A stretch of 64,000 nucleotides of DNA from Triplophysa rosa (lineage: Eukaryota; Chordata; Actinopteri; Cypriniformes; Nemacheilidae), in NCBI RefSeq assembly GCF_024868665.1, contig NC_079890.1, positions 6,307,904 through 6,371,903 on the forward strand, written 5' to 3'. How positions within the stretch are numbered: the stretch's first letter is position 1; every line of letters starts with the position of its first letter. The notes under the pieces are model-generated. The model worked only from the letters and a program-made list of their open reading frames with translations, was not told the origin of the DNA and searched no databases. Of this stretch, positions 10,280-22,300 are shown in pieces. The translations under genes were made by a program, and so were the position numbers.

Positions 10280-11790
10280 TTTAAAAATGCATCACCTCAC
10301 AATAACAGATTTATTAGTTGACAAGTACAGTATATACTATATACTCTTATGAACAATCTGTTATGTGTAGTCTGCATAATGAAGGCAAAGATGCTGCATC
10401 TATGTGCAGATCAATCATTTAACCCCCTGGGGTCCGAGTGGGTTTTAAATCCTGGAGAAATTTTGTCATGTCCTGAGATTTGTGCTTTTTAGTAATGCAC
10501 CCATATTTTAATACATTGTTATAAGTGGTGGGACATTATCACGTCGTGCTGTCAATCACTCTCTGGTAACGTTACGCTGAGAACCCTCAAAGGCTTTTCA
10601 TTTGTAATTAGCACTACACGAACCAGAAATATCACGCAAACAAAGCAAATACAACAAATCCGTGTTATATGATGTACATTGTCAGTAAAAAAACAAGGTT
10701 CTTGAAGAACACATTAACGTATTTAAAATGTAATGGGAACTATAGCATTCTAGCACTACACAGGCTGCAGACAACGATAGCGCGGGCTGCATAAATCTGG
10801 TCTCAGAACAGATTGCAATTTATGTCCTAACGTTACATCGTTTCTGACATCAGCCTTTTGAGCTTTAGACGTCTGAGTGAGGAATTAAAAAGAATGGCAT
10901 TAAATATCGCAAAGTAGTGTCACTCGTCATAGGCTGTGGTAAAGCCAATTCAATTTTACCTCAGGTGGAAAAATGGCAGGTACACGCAGGCTTACAGAAT
11001 GCAAAGGAAAATAACGGTCAAAACAGGGTTCCCGGTGCTTGATAACACGGATAACAAAAACATGCTTAAGAAAATATGAATTTTACCTTCTTATTTTTGA
11101 TTATTTCCAGTCCCGACTCGATAAACTTGCTGCTCGGTGGAGTTGCCAGCGCGCCACTGCACTGCCAAAGATATCCTTCCGCCGATAAAGAAACTCCTCT
11201 GTAGTTTGAGTTATTTGTTTATTTGATTTTAATCACAGCTGTCATTTAAACATTAAATATTTTCAACAAAATAATATTTAATTATGTGATATAAGAAAAA
11301 TCTACCAAAACTCAGGAGAACTACTTTGTCAAGCGGATCAAAGTGTTCTCGGTCAGGGGTGTGCTCGACTCCATGCATCACCTGCGCAAAGCAATCAGGT
11401 TATGACATCAAGATACCGCGACATCGTTTTTAGGCAAGTGCTTCCTAATCGATCTCGCGGTAGTGTGACGTAGGCCGGTCGGTCTGCACAGCTAAGTACG
11501 AAGTCGAAAGTATCTATCACATTGAGCAAGAACGTCGCTTGTGAGACTCATGTAAATTGACCTGGATTTCTGCATTTATCTATCGTGGTTGATTTTCATA
11601 TGTTAGGACAGTGAAAGGAAGAAAATACTGATACAGGCCTATTGAATGAATTAACAAAAATATTCCAGAAACTCCATTTGCATTAAATACATAACAAAAT
11701 CAGCCTAAATATCTGAGATATTTGTATGTTTAAAAGGATTATCAACCAAATATAAGAACTTTAAAAAGTTCAAATGCATAATGTATTTTA
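10280..11790. other. Intergenic DNA with a possible minus-strand 5' exon
   Basis: AACCCCCTGGGGTCCGAG near 10423 looks like the end of a small DNA transposon, but I did not find its partner. On the minus strand, 11180 to 11087 ends in AATAAGAAG|GTAAAA and could be a non-coding first exon. No coding sequence is visible. Confidence 0.35.
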
Positions 11791-11799
11791 AGCATGAAA

Positions 11800-12190
11800 T
11801 CATATGCCGACTTGGAGCCCATGAACGTCTCATATGGGCAAAGCTATGTGGGACCCATATTGGTATCCCACACGGGGCCCATATGTTTTGCCCATCTTAA
11901 ACCTATGCCCATGTGGAGCCCATATCGCCCAGATAAAACCCATATGGGGCCCACATACAAATGTTCAAATGTACGCATTTAAAGGAGTTTAAAGGCATAA
12001 CATGCATTTTAATCATAAAATCTGTGTGCCCACATGCAGCCCATAAAGGTCCCATAAGGGCAAACCTATATGGGACCCACATTTGTAATCCCACATGGGG
12101 CCCATGTATTTTGCCCTTTTTTATCCCATGCCCATGTGGAGCCCATGTCGCCCAGATATAACCCACATGGGGCCCACATACCAATGTTGG
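11800..12190. repeat. Two-copy tandem repeat, about 223-bp period, GGGCCCA-rich
   Basis: The segment ATGCCCATGTGGAGCCCAT at 11905 recurs at 12128, with matching sequence on both sides. Within each copy, short words such as TGGGACCCA and GGGGCCCA recur and are partly palindromic. The open frames here are by-products of the repeat. Confidence 0.7.
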
Positions 12191-12903
12191 CTGGGGTCCC
12201 CAGCTTGCAATGCTTATCTCGAAGTTTATAAACTTCTGCCCTACCCACAGCCAGCTCTGACTTACCATCAGCCTGTTTAACCTCCATTTATACAGACTGA
12301 CAAACTGTAAAAAGATTTTAAGTGGAATTAACAGATTTAGATTGTGCAAGTTGTGTCAACATAAATGTTTGGGACTTTTTGTCTGATGAGTTATTTTTGT
12401 ATAATGTTCTTATCAATTTGTGAGTGTATGGTTAACATTAAAAGATTTGTTGACATGAGTGTTCTGTGTAAATACACCTGCTTTTCTTTCAATTGTTCCA
12501 AGTACCCCTCTACAGGGGTATTTTGTAAACACACCCACATCAACCTTTTAACCAATCCGATCTACAGTATGCAGGTCGTGTTTACTGGTACCATAATACA
12601 TTTGATAAGGGCAAAACACGGGTGGCCGAAAGGCACATATGTTTCTATCCGTTCTCAGAATTGAGATTTCAAAGAGAACTTGAATCAACAATTAAAACAG
12701 GCCAAAAGAACACAATAAACTTTTCCCACAGTTTATGCAACAAGTTTCAAGGAACTCTCTGCCATAAAAAACATAAACCTTTTCTTACTGTGGCTTTATT
12801 TTTCATTCATGTATTGGATGTGTCTTTCAACACGTAACAAGTTTAGATGAGCTTGTCCTTGGGACCTCTCAAAGTAATACAAAAAAAACAATATATAGAC
12901 ATA
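12191..12903. other. Non-coding stretch
   Basis: No gene or element boundary is seen before the transposon that starts at 12904. Confidence 0.4.
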
Positions 12904-14927
12904 CACTGTAAAAAAATTGACGTAAAATAATAGTGAAATGCATTGCAGCACGGGGTGCCAAAGGTTTACCATTAACAGAAATAACGGTACACCCTGAACT
13001 GAGGTAATGTGTTTAAACTGTGAACATAAGAAAACATGTGTCTACCATACAATAAAATAACATGTTTTCACTGTGTTTTACTACTTTTAAACAAGTACTT
13101 TGTTAATTGAGTTGTTTACACAACTTCTATTATTATTCTATTTTGTTTAATTGTATACAAAGAAAGCAAAGACTATGAAGTGATAGACTGCACAACCACA
13201 TGAAGACTTAAACTCCACCAAAAGTGGACAAACCATAGAACTTTAGCTCTCCAAACATGGAGATGTGCTCTGTGACATATACACAAATACAAAACACCGT
13301 CACGGTAACACACGTTACGTGAAAATGATAGTATAAACATTAACTAAACAACTTATAATGTTACAAAACACTCAAATGAAATGTACTCAGCTGCTAATAC
13401 AAATATATAAAGAAACTAAGTGATTAATGAAATATGACATGTTGTGCAGAGTTAAACAGGGAACTGTGGAAAAGTCCTTTACAGTTTTTCACAGTATATG
13501 TGAAGGTTATTTACAGTTTAATTCTACAGAGATGTCAGTGTAAAGAAATAGTGAAGTGCACGGCAGCACAGGGTGCCAAACATTGACCATCAACAGAAAT
13601 AAGGTCTGTACACTGTGAACTGAAGTGACGTGATCTGAACAAACTGACTGTGAAATTAACAGAGAAATTCTGTAGTTGTGACAGAAGTGTTCTGGCAACC
13701 AGCCTTTTCTGTAAGAAATCACCATTAAATTACTCTACAAACACCATCACCACCTTCACTTTATTTCTGTTGTGCGTTTACAAACGATCTTATTGACAAT
13801 TAACACAAGTTTAGACGTTGACGGTTGTTGTTTAGTCACCATTATGCTGATTAGTGTTTGCTTTACTTGGGCTCTTGACTCTTTGCTTTGACCTTCAAGT
13901 TTTCTTTAGCTTTTATGGCTGAAAAAAGCTGAAAGAAAGTGATTTCATGTTATTTCTGATGGTGAGAGTCATCATCTACTGGTCTGTCTCCATTCATGTA
14001 TTCACTGGTTATAAGTGCTTTTGTGATGCTCCCAGACATTACAGTGTTAAGTGATATCATGAAGGACTTTAAACACATCATGCTCATTAAAATGGCTAAA
14101 ACATGAGATACGCAGACATCAAGATTCAACCTGATCATCTCAACAATGGTGATAACTAACAAACTATTCAGATAAACGCAATGCATTCTGGGTTCCAATC
14201 ATAGCACACAACTCATCCATGATTCCCAGCATGCATTGCAACATGAAGCTTTTCATTTAATGTCACCACTGTTGAGATTCATACATTGATTATTCATGTC
14301 TATGTGTGAAAACCTGTAAAAATGTGTAAATAAATGTAAATTATGTTTTCAAAATCTGTTCATATGAAAGTTATCACAAGAAATCTGTGCTTTCAGCCAA
14401 AGCTCATTCACACAGATATAACCAAAACCGAACAAAAATATGAATCACATAATACCAACATTCAACTGGACGACGATCATCATCGTCGTCATCAACCAGA
14501 CAAATAAATCTGATCACTTTTTCTTTTGAGTGTCCTTCATTTTCCAGCCAGAATTGGTGATTGTCTTCAGTTTTCTGACATATTTCACAATGAAAGTAAA
14601 TATTGAATGAGGAAGAATAGTGGGTGTGGTTCATGTTTTTTACTGTGATTGATTGGATGAATAAAAACAATATGTTCTGCTCAGGCCATCAAACTCACTG
14701 CATCAGAGAAAGATCACCACTAGAGGACAGAAGTGCATTTTCAGATTTCATGATAATTACTTTTGTTTAAAAGAAAACATCGTTTTTTTCAGTAACATGG
14801 AAAAATGTCAATTTGGTGTAAATGTATGGCGTTTTATGGAATTTTACTATTTTAATTTAAAAAAGTGAAAATACTGTTACGTTATACTGCATTTTCCCTG
14901 TAAAAATACATTTATTTTTGTACAGTG
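12904..14927. mobile_element. Non-autonomous CACTG-ended DNA transposon, copy 1
   Basis: The ends are CACTGTAAAAAAATTGACG and a right end whose reverse complement starts CACTGTAC. TA flanks both sides. A second copy lies at 57991-59438 with matching ends and interior. The CACTG ends suggest an EnSpm/CACTA-like family, although the apparent 2-bp TA duplication is unusual for it. A block like the left end recurs internally at 13535-13640 (AGCACAGGGTGCCAAA). Bases 14130-14250 hold the inverted core CAACAATGGTGA..GCATTCTGGG..CCCAGCATGCATTGC. No transposase is encoded. Confidence 0.65.
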
Positions 14928-16380
14928 TAGATAAGAGACACACATAAATGCCCGGCTTCACAGACAAGGATTTAGGCTAGTGCCATACTAAAATGAATGT
15001 TTGAGCTGTCTTAACTGAAAATAACTTGCCCTGCAAATATCATTAAATATGTCAGTGACATTGTTATGTCTCAAGATGCACAGGGGAAAGTGTTTTAGGG
15101 CTGGTTTCCCGGAAAGGGATTAGTCTAGTCCTAGACTAAAATAAATGTAAGAGCTGTCCAAACTGAAAACAACTTTTACTGACATCTTAAAATTAGTGCA
15201 GGGCAACAATTTTTATTAATCGCATGACTTTTCTGTGATTAATCGCGATTAATTGCATTGCTAAGCATAAAATTCAATAATGGATTCAAAAGTGGTGTAT
15301 TGTGCACTTTTATTTTAAAAGTACTGCTATATGAACAAAAGTGCAATAAGATTTGGTTTGCAAACACTTTAAACAAATAATGTGCTTTTTTACAACAGTA
15401 TTTCCTTTACATAGTAGCATTAACAATTTTAACTTAAAATATTTCTTGTAAACCTCAACTTAATCATTAATGTAATCAAATTAAATATAAAACCAAAGCT
15501 ATCTGTCACTGACAGGGCATTAACGTTCTGTCCAGTTTGATATAAAAAACAAGTTATAATGATTATTGATTTTATTGCTTATACATAAACTCTCTTTAAA
15601 CACTCTTTCAACACAAAGTGTAAAGTGTACTGTATTTAAAGTGTTTAAACTAAATTATTGAATGCTACTTTTTTCTTTGTCTCAATGTATTGAATGATGA
15701 TGATAACACAGATGTGTAAAAAAAAGTGTTTCCCTATCAAACGCTACCCAAGTAGCAAAGTTCTTCTGGCTCACTTGTGGGCCACAACATGTTAGTTTCT
15801 GGCTCAGTAGCAGCTGGGTCCCCGGCCCAGATCTGGCCCACACACTTGATAAACTGAAAAAGAATCATTCACTCAACTTGACTCGGAGTCATCTGAACAG
15901 ATTCATCTTGTTGATGTCAAGATCTCACCAGAGGAAAATTAAACACAACCACTATTAACATCTTCACTTATTACAGACACCGCTTTCACTTTATCTCATA
16001 TGTGTATAAAATATCTTAGTGAGAATGAACAGGGTTTTGATCTAGTTTATATGTTATTGAAAACATGTTGGTTTGACGTCAGCATTATGCTGATCAGTGT
16101 TTATCTCAGTAAGGCTCTTGACTTTCATTATACAACTTCTTTCTTCTAACAGGTGCAGTTATGTTTTACTCAGAACACTTGTACATCTGTGAAACAATGG
16201 TCCTAAAAGAGGTTTTACATTTTCAACTGATATGATTATGTCATGTTGTAAAGCTGTGGTGTTGAGATGAAAATGGCTTGTGAAAGCATTTTTTGTGTGT
16301 GTGAAACAAACGTAGTTCATATAATATTTCATGCACTGTATTAACACTCAGAGCAGGTGAGCAGTTTCATTTCTCAAGGA
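14928..16380. repeat. Fragments of small DNA transposons
   Basis: Bases 14950-15060 and 15100-15215 are diverged relatives of one another (GGCTTCACAGACAAGGATT against GGTTTCCCGGAAAGGGATT, then ACTAAAATRAATG). They look like ends of one MITE family. Near 15200-15260, ATTAATCGCGATTAAT is typical of a fish hAT family end. Another copy of the recurrent module (GCTGATCAGTGTTTATCTC) is at 16088. No coding exon is visible. Confidence 0.45.
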
Positions 16381-16386
16381 AGAGTT

Positions 16387-16950
16387 TAATAATTTATTTC
16401 CATATTCACTTGTTGTGTCTCCCAAAATGCCTGATAAACATGATTTAAGTCCTGATGTCCTCCCCTGTTCTGTAGCAGAAAGTCATTTTTTGCTTTGAAA
16501 CCCCATAACGTTTCGACATAACATCTGAGATGTTGGTTTATGAAATACAATTTGAAGTAGTCCGATTTAAATTATAATTACACAGATTTGAAAATTCCAT
16601 TGGCTAATTACAGGGCCTAACGTTAACCCAACTGATGGAAATAAATAATAACTGAACTTGTAACAGTTTTGCTGCAAAGCACAATATTATGGTGAAATTA
16701 GATCTCGTGTTTGAGTTAAAACCAAATTATTGTTGTATAAGCATAGCAAGCATCATAGCTAAAAGGCTAACAAATTTAAGAGTTATACCCACCAATTAAC
16801 ACTAGCCCTTCATTCATGACATGGATACCGTAATAATCATACCGAGAGAACATAGTTGCATACCTTTATCTTTTGCTCGTTTCTCTTCTTCTTTTCTTTT
16901 TTTTCTAAATTGGGCACCTGATGGCTTTGACCTTTTCCTGTCCATCTCTG
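16387..16950. repeat. Segment duplicated at 25015-25510 and 29119-29215
   Basis: This stretch is nearly the same as two blocks that flank the Tc1 element further right. The junction GAGAACATAGTTGCATACC (16848-16866) is the unoccupied form of the Tc1 site at 25509-29118. A roughly 24-base stretch present near 25100 is missing here. Confidence 0.8.
16864..16945 (-). CDS. First exon of a TE-derived zinc-finger-type gene
   Basis: The minus strand has an ATG, then 82 coding bases reading MDRKRSKPSGAQFRKKRKEE and ending in KRAKDKG, then a GTATGC donor. This short basic start (KPSGAQ..RKKRKEEE) resembles N-termini of fish ZMYM/TTF-type proteins related to hAT transposases. That is from memory and unverified. 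No downstream exon was found. The paralogous copy at 29128-29212 has an in-frame TAA, so only this copy stays open. Confidence 0.45.
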
Positions 16951-17025
16951 TGTTTATTTGGCACTCGACAATCAACAGATTTCCCATCCCCCAACACAAG
17001 CAGAAGTCAAGACTAAACCAATAGA

Positions 17026-17307
17026 GTGTTTTCACGACGCGTCATCAATCCGGAAGTCGGCCATGTTGGAGGCATTGAAAGTAAGCACTAATATTGAACC
17101 TAATGGAAATCGCAGAATTTGCTGGAGGAAAAATGATTCTTCTTTAGAAATAACTGTGAAAATAAAGCTCTTTAATGCAAGTCGACCACACCCCAGAATC
17201 GCTATAGCCATGTGCTGTAACATCATGTGAAGTATAATGAATTATTTTCTACTCTGAACTTCACTCACGAGTCAGCAGTATTGATTGATGACGCGTCGTG
17301 AAAACAC
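17026..17307. mobile_element. MITE with perfect 25-bp inverted termini
   Basis: Bases 17026-17050 are an exact reverse complement of 17283-17307 (core TTTTCACGACGCGTCATC). The interior is about 230 bp and has no transposase. TAG/CTA just outside suggests a TA-type target. An open frame crosses the element but has no recognisable domain. Confidence 0.7.
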
Positions 17308-17309
17308 GC

Positions 17310-18050
17310 TAATGGTGACCACATTATCGTTTTGTATTACTGTTAGATTTAATTTCCGCATAAATTAATACAAGCCCACAAAATAAAGAATTGTGAAGTT
17401 GTTAAGCTCACTGAATACATTGCTAACTATATAGGAGCAAGGGATTCCTTCTGGCTATTCCTGGGAGGAGGGGATTCCTTCTAAGCTAAACGTGCTAAAC
17501 TGCTATACCTTATTTGGTCATTCTGTGAATCCCTGGACATATGAAACCTGCCAGATGTCTTTTGGCACCGTATAAAGACTTGTAGTTTCTAAAATAAATG
17601 AGTTCAAAAGCTTGATGCCTCTCTGTGTCTTGCTTTTGTGCTCCCAGATCTGCAGAAGAATTCTCAAACGAAATCCAACCTATTTATGATTTGATTTTAC
17701 TGGTGATCCAAAACACAGAAAGAAATTTAGTGTTCGTAAGGAACAAGAAATTTAACAATTACCTATTTTTATTAGCCATTTCACACAGCTTCTGTGCATG
17801 GCACTTTCTCAGCAAGCAGGGGCCCCAATTTGCCAATTCCCCACACAGTTAAATGATAGATAATAGAAAACCGCTTCGCGGTGGCGGCGCAGAGGATTTT
17901 TTTATTTTTTTTAACTGCTCGTGCCGCCCCCCATGTATCATGAAAATATGCCGCCCCAGGCGGCTGCCCGCTTCGCCCGTGCCAAAAACCGCTACTGCCG
18001 GATGGTCATATGTCCCGTTTATCATATGTCCCGTTTAGATGTACAACTTT
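17310..18050. other. Repeat-derived non-coding DNA
   Basis: Bases 17870-17997 are GC-rich, with GGTGGCGGCGCAGAGG at one side and CGCCCGTGCCAAAAACCGC then TACTG at the other. This looks like a hAT-type end (compare 43795-43853). No gene is seen. Confidence 0.4.
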
Positions 18051-18545
18051 TTATGTTATGCAGATAATATGGTTAAAATGCTTAATTTTGCATGTGGATT
18101 TAAAAAATCACTTTCTCATGGCCACATGGCAATGTTTTTGCTGTGTAGCTTACGTGGATGACACTAATCGATAGGCCTAATAAATTGAATCGAACACATT
18201 TCTCATGTTTTGTTTGTTTTTGGCATTTATTTTCAAGCTAAACTTGGTCCTAGTTGCTGTTGTTTTTTCTTTTCATAACTTTCATTGACTGCAACTACAC
18301 TCAGATGTGGTTCCATGCATGTTCAAATAAAGATTTGTTTAAATGTTCTCTGGTGTTATTTTGTGTTGACTCTTGTCAGTATTTTTGTTCAGAACCTTAC
18401 AACAATTCAAAAGAACAATGAGCAGGCGAAAGGTGTTTATTGGTGTTTTCCCTGTGAGCTAAAAGACCATTTATGAGAGAACAAACGACAAAATGGATAT
18501 TTTGAAATTATTGCCCATAAAAGGCTTTCGTTCTAGTATTTACAC
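18050..18545 (+). repeat. THAP-type transposon segment, inverted relative to 20310-22060
   Basis: This stretch is repeated in reverse complement at 20450-20811 and 21964-22060, including TTCAAATAAAGATTTGTT and CAATGTTTTTGCTGTGTAG. It directly precedes the PHD-like fragment. A CA/GA microsatellite follows at 18550-18597. Confidence 0.6.
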
Positions 18546-18906
18546 ATGCACGCACGCACACACACACACACACACAGAGAGACAGAGAGAGAGAGAGTGA
18601 ACTTTTCCCATTTTATTCATAAACACATGCAACAAAGCATTACACGTTGTAGGCATTGCCAAAATTCATGTTCTCTCTGGAGGCACAATCACAAGAAATT
18701 ACAAAGTTAAATAAATAAACATAATTAACCCAAATTGTTTTGAAGCACAGCAGCCAATATTGACATATTTCGCAAAGAAATGGACCTGTGTCTGCTACAA
18801 GAGAGTGTATGTATATACGCAGGCACACACACACTGAAAAAAGTTCAACTGGCACATTTGTTTCATCAATATTAATTGCATAATGTTGATGCTTTTATTT
18901 CCACAG

Positions 18907-19160
18907 ATGACCTGTCCGACTTATGCTTGACATGTGGGGACAAATATCCTTTCACACAAGATTACACAGAACTCTTGGGTCTGTTAATCAGCAATTACTC
19001 TTTGAATGTTCTTTGAGTGTTGCTTTAAAACATGGTGTAATGTCACTGTCTTGCTTAGATTCAGTGCGACTGCTGTAATGGGTGGTTTCACTGGGAATGT
19101 GTGAACCGACCCAATTTAAAGGATGTTTTTGTTTGTCCTGGATGCCAAGGTCCTGTTTAA
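18907..19160 (+). pseudogene. PHD-finger fragment of a transposon-associated gene
   Basis: The piece at 19059-19160 follows a TTGCTTAG acceptor and reads QCDCCNGWFHWECVN, then VCPGCQGPV and a stop. That is the second half of a PHD finger, with the CX2C, HX2C and final CX2C in order. The piece from 18907 follows a TTTCCACAG acceptor and reads DLSDLCLTCGDKYPF, giving the first CX2C. The reading phase between the two does not fit a clean GT donor, so the gene is probably broken or the intron border is misjudged. It sits among THAP-transposon segments, which suggests it is the C-terminal end of the protein that element encodes. Confidence 0.55.
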
Positions 19161-19289
19161 TTTTGGAATAGGATTTCTACATACCATTTGACTAGTAATC
19201 ACCTAAATCTAAATTAAATACATCTCTTTAGCCAGAATTTACAGAATGCATCCTGTGTCTACAGTGTAATGGTAAAATATTAAATGTGC

Positions 19290-19990
19290 AGTGAACTAGG
19301 ACCACAATTTTAACCCGAGCTTTTGTTATATAAGAGGGAATCATATTCAAGCAAACATCCTGTAAGTGTCAGACCTGAAAATGCCCTTGTTACTGAAATA
19401 ACAACTGTTATTGACATGAGGCTCAGCGAACGGCAGGTCCTGGAATGCACTTATCTATGATGGGTTGAACACCGCCCCCACAGAAGAATATCAACGCCTA
19501 CTTCTCGAGCCCTGCCCACTGGTTTGCGCATGACAGTACTGAACACAAGCTGCACGGAACCAGATAGAGCGAGTGTAAGCATTATGCCGTTAAAGATCGC
19601 AAAATATTGTGCAGTGCCTGGTTGTGGAAGAACACAGTCGCTGCATAACCTTCCTTCGGATTCCGACAGTAGGAATGCGTGGTTGAAGTTCATTTTTAAA
19701 GATGTTCCAGCTCACGTGGGGAAACATTGAGCGTTTGTTCGCTCGAAGGGGGTCTCGCTCAGGGTGTAATTCAATGTGGGAACTGCAACTGCCATCCGGC
19801 TTTATTATCTTAACGAAATAATTCACAAAACTAGGGAAGAACAGACAACACACTCCTTTCCAGTCGCTTGTGCGCAGTTCAAAAGGCCACGCCCACCTCG
19901 GAACGAGAAATGAATATTCACACTAACCCTGCCCACTGGAACAGTTTTTCACGGGAACTGAATATTACACAACAGACGGCCTCAAAACCA
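19290..19990 (+). repeat. 5' part of the THAP-type transposon
   Basis: Bases 19310-19560 (GTATTTGT-poor, with CATCCTGTAAGTGTCAGA and CTCAGCGAACGGCAGGTCCT) recur inverted at about 22790-23030. The THAP-like open frame follows. Read on the minus strand, the right-hand copy has the same order. Confidence 0.65.
19584..19730 (+). pseudogene. Truncated THAP domain
   Basis: From an ATG the frame reads KYCAVPGCGRTQSLHNLPSD and continues through NAWLKFIFKDVPAHVGK before a stop. Cys pair, Leu-Pro and Trp are spaced as in a C2CH THAP DNA-binding domain. One missing A near 19727 shifts the frame out of a continuation that would read TLSVCSL, so the final Cys and His are lost. THAP domains are found at the N-terminus of P-element and Kolobok-type transposases. 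A more damaged minus-strand copy lies at 22100-22300. Confidence 0.65.
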
Positions 19991-20397
19991 GGGTAGAAAA
20001 TAGCCTATTACTTATTGATTTTGATGTTTTCGAATGTAAAAACCACGCGAACGTCATAACTAGACATCAGCCAATAGTATAAAACAATAAAAACGGCCAG
20101 TTCACTGCACCTTTACATTCAAATAACAGTAATGATTATGTGCTGTTAGAAATTCATAAACTGCAGTTAACTACTCTTTGTCTGCCCTTCCACCTTACCT
20201 CAAGATCATCATATCATTTCCAGCTCCAGTCTAACAGCATTAGAGAGATGATGCCAATCCCTGTGATCGACAGACTCACTCGTTCTTGCTGTGCTGTGAA
20301 TGTACTCTCATCTTAATTCTTTCCTAGTTTTTTTGTCATGTAAAGTTGCTTTAAAACTCAAAAAATAGAATGGATTTTTGGGAAATAGGAAAAGTTG

Positions 20398-20439
<42 letters not shown>

Positions 20440-20812
20440 AGAAGCAACGCCATTTAGGGGCAATACGTTTAAAATGTCCATATTGTCGTTTGTTCTCCCT
20501 TCTCCTAAATGGTCTTTTAGCTCACAGGGAAAACACCCATAAACACATATCGCCTGCCTATTGTTCTTTTGAATCGTTGTAAGGCTCTTGATAAAATTTT
20601 TTTTATAAGAGTCAACACAAACCAACACCAGAGAACAAATCTTTATTTGAACATGCATGGAACCACATCTGAGAGTAATTTCAGTCAATGAAAGTTATGA
20701 AAAGAAAAAAAACACAGCAACTAGCACCCAGTTTAGCTTGAAAATAAATGCCAAAAACAAACAAAACAAGAGAAATGTGTTCGATTCAATTTAGTAGGCC
20801 TATCGTTTAGTA

Positions 20813-21962
20813 CACAGCAAAATCCCCAGAGTTAAATCAACACTGCTCCGAGTTCATATTGTCCCAATCTACGGAGAGTTGAAGTAACACTGAAGCAGAG
20901 TTAAAGTTAATGAGATGCTGAAGGTGATTAATTATGTGCTGATTGAGTCATTAATGATGTTAACAAACACAATCACTGAAGAAAACATCAACAATAAGAA
21001 GTCACCATAATGGTGTTTAGTGTTTCCTTTAGTGGGGCTCTCACCCTTGATTTCTTCTTTTAAGTTCTGTTGGCATCGACTATGATAGTGTGTTACTGAA
21101 GCACATGTTAAACAACCAATCAAAAGCTAAATTCCCCTTCTGTCTATTGGTGAAAGTAGTGGAAGTTTTAGCTATGTATAGGTGTGATTGGTCATTCACA
21201 AACTTAATATTGCACTTTTGACTCTTTCTGAATATAGTGTAAAGAACAACATTTTTTTATCGAAAAAAATGTTATTTAAGAGAAATCACAACTGACCCTT
21301 TAAGGCATCAAGAATCAGTGTGTGAATCTCAACAATGGTGACAATCAACAAAAGAAAGCTTCATGCTGCAATGCATGCTGGGTAACATCATAGAACAGAA
21401 CTCATCCATGACTCCCAGCATGCACTGCAGCATGAGTAAATGATACAACTGAACTTTGCTTTTGTAACCATTGTTGTGATTGATGAGCTGATTCTTGATG
21501 TCTGACTGAATGGAAATGTGATATTTTCCACATATTTGGCACAAGATTAAATTAAGAATGTAAAGATACGCAAAGAATTTAAAAAAGACCTAAATATAGC
21601 ACAAAATAGTTAAAGAATCACCATCTTCAGCAGAAGATAATTTAGCTTTTGCTTGGCTGTTTTACATGTGCTTCAGAAATACACTATTACAGCCAACCCC
21701 CCCAAAAATAATTCAAGAGTTAAGAGCTCAACTAAAGGAAACACTAAACACCTTAATGGTGACTTCTTATTGTTGATGGTTTTTTCAGTGATTGTGTTTG
21801 TTAACAGCAGGTGTTCATCATTAATGACTCAATCAGCACATAATTAATCACCTTCAGCATCTCATTAACTTTAACTCTGCTTCAGTGTTACATCAACTCT
21901 CTGTAGATTGGGACAATATGAACTCTGAGCAGTGTTGATTTAACACTGGGGATTTTGCTGTG
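20813..21962. mobile_element. Non-autonomous transposon with long TIRs
   Basis: The left end CACAGCAAAATCCCCAGAGT and its near-perfect inverse at the right end extend to inverted arms of about 200-250 bp. TA flanks both sides (20811-20812, 21963-21964). The interior (21329-21500) has the hairpin core CTCAACAATGGTGAC, GCTGCAATGCATGCTGGG, then CCCAGCATGCACTGCAGC. The interrupted host sequence resumes on the far side, matching 18145-18200. No protein is encoded. Confidence 0.78.
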
Positions 21963-22099
21963 TATCATCCACGTAAGCTACACAGTAAAAACATTGCCAT
22001 ATGGCCATGAGAAAGCGTTTTTATAAATCCACATGCAAAACTAAGCATTTTAACCATATTAGGCGCCATTCCTGTCGGATCCAATATTGACTGCACAAC

Positions 22100-22300
22100 A
22101 CTGCTTTTTAATTTTAGTCTCTCCGCAAACCCAGCGCCTTGTTCACAAAGGAATCCATGGTGATATGACGCGAACAAATGCTCAATGTTTCAACTACGTG
22201 AGCAGGAACGTACTTAAAAATAAACTTCAAGCATGCATTCCTAATATCAGAATCCGAAGGAAGCGACTAGCTGTGTTCTTCCACAACCAGGCGCTGCACA
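22100..22300 (-). pseudogene. Damaged THAP exon, second copy
   Basis: On the minus strand it is homologous to 19590-19730 (CAGCGCCTGGTTGTGGAAGA, then AAGTTTATTTTTAAG). It continues further than the left copy, to CACGTAGTTGAAACATTGAG and beyond. Several frameshifts and stops make it non-functional. Confidence 0.55.

Noticed and set aside
20402..20437. TG run as a functional element
   Set aside because: An ordinary dinucleotide microsatellite; similar short runs occur at 18550 and 57936.
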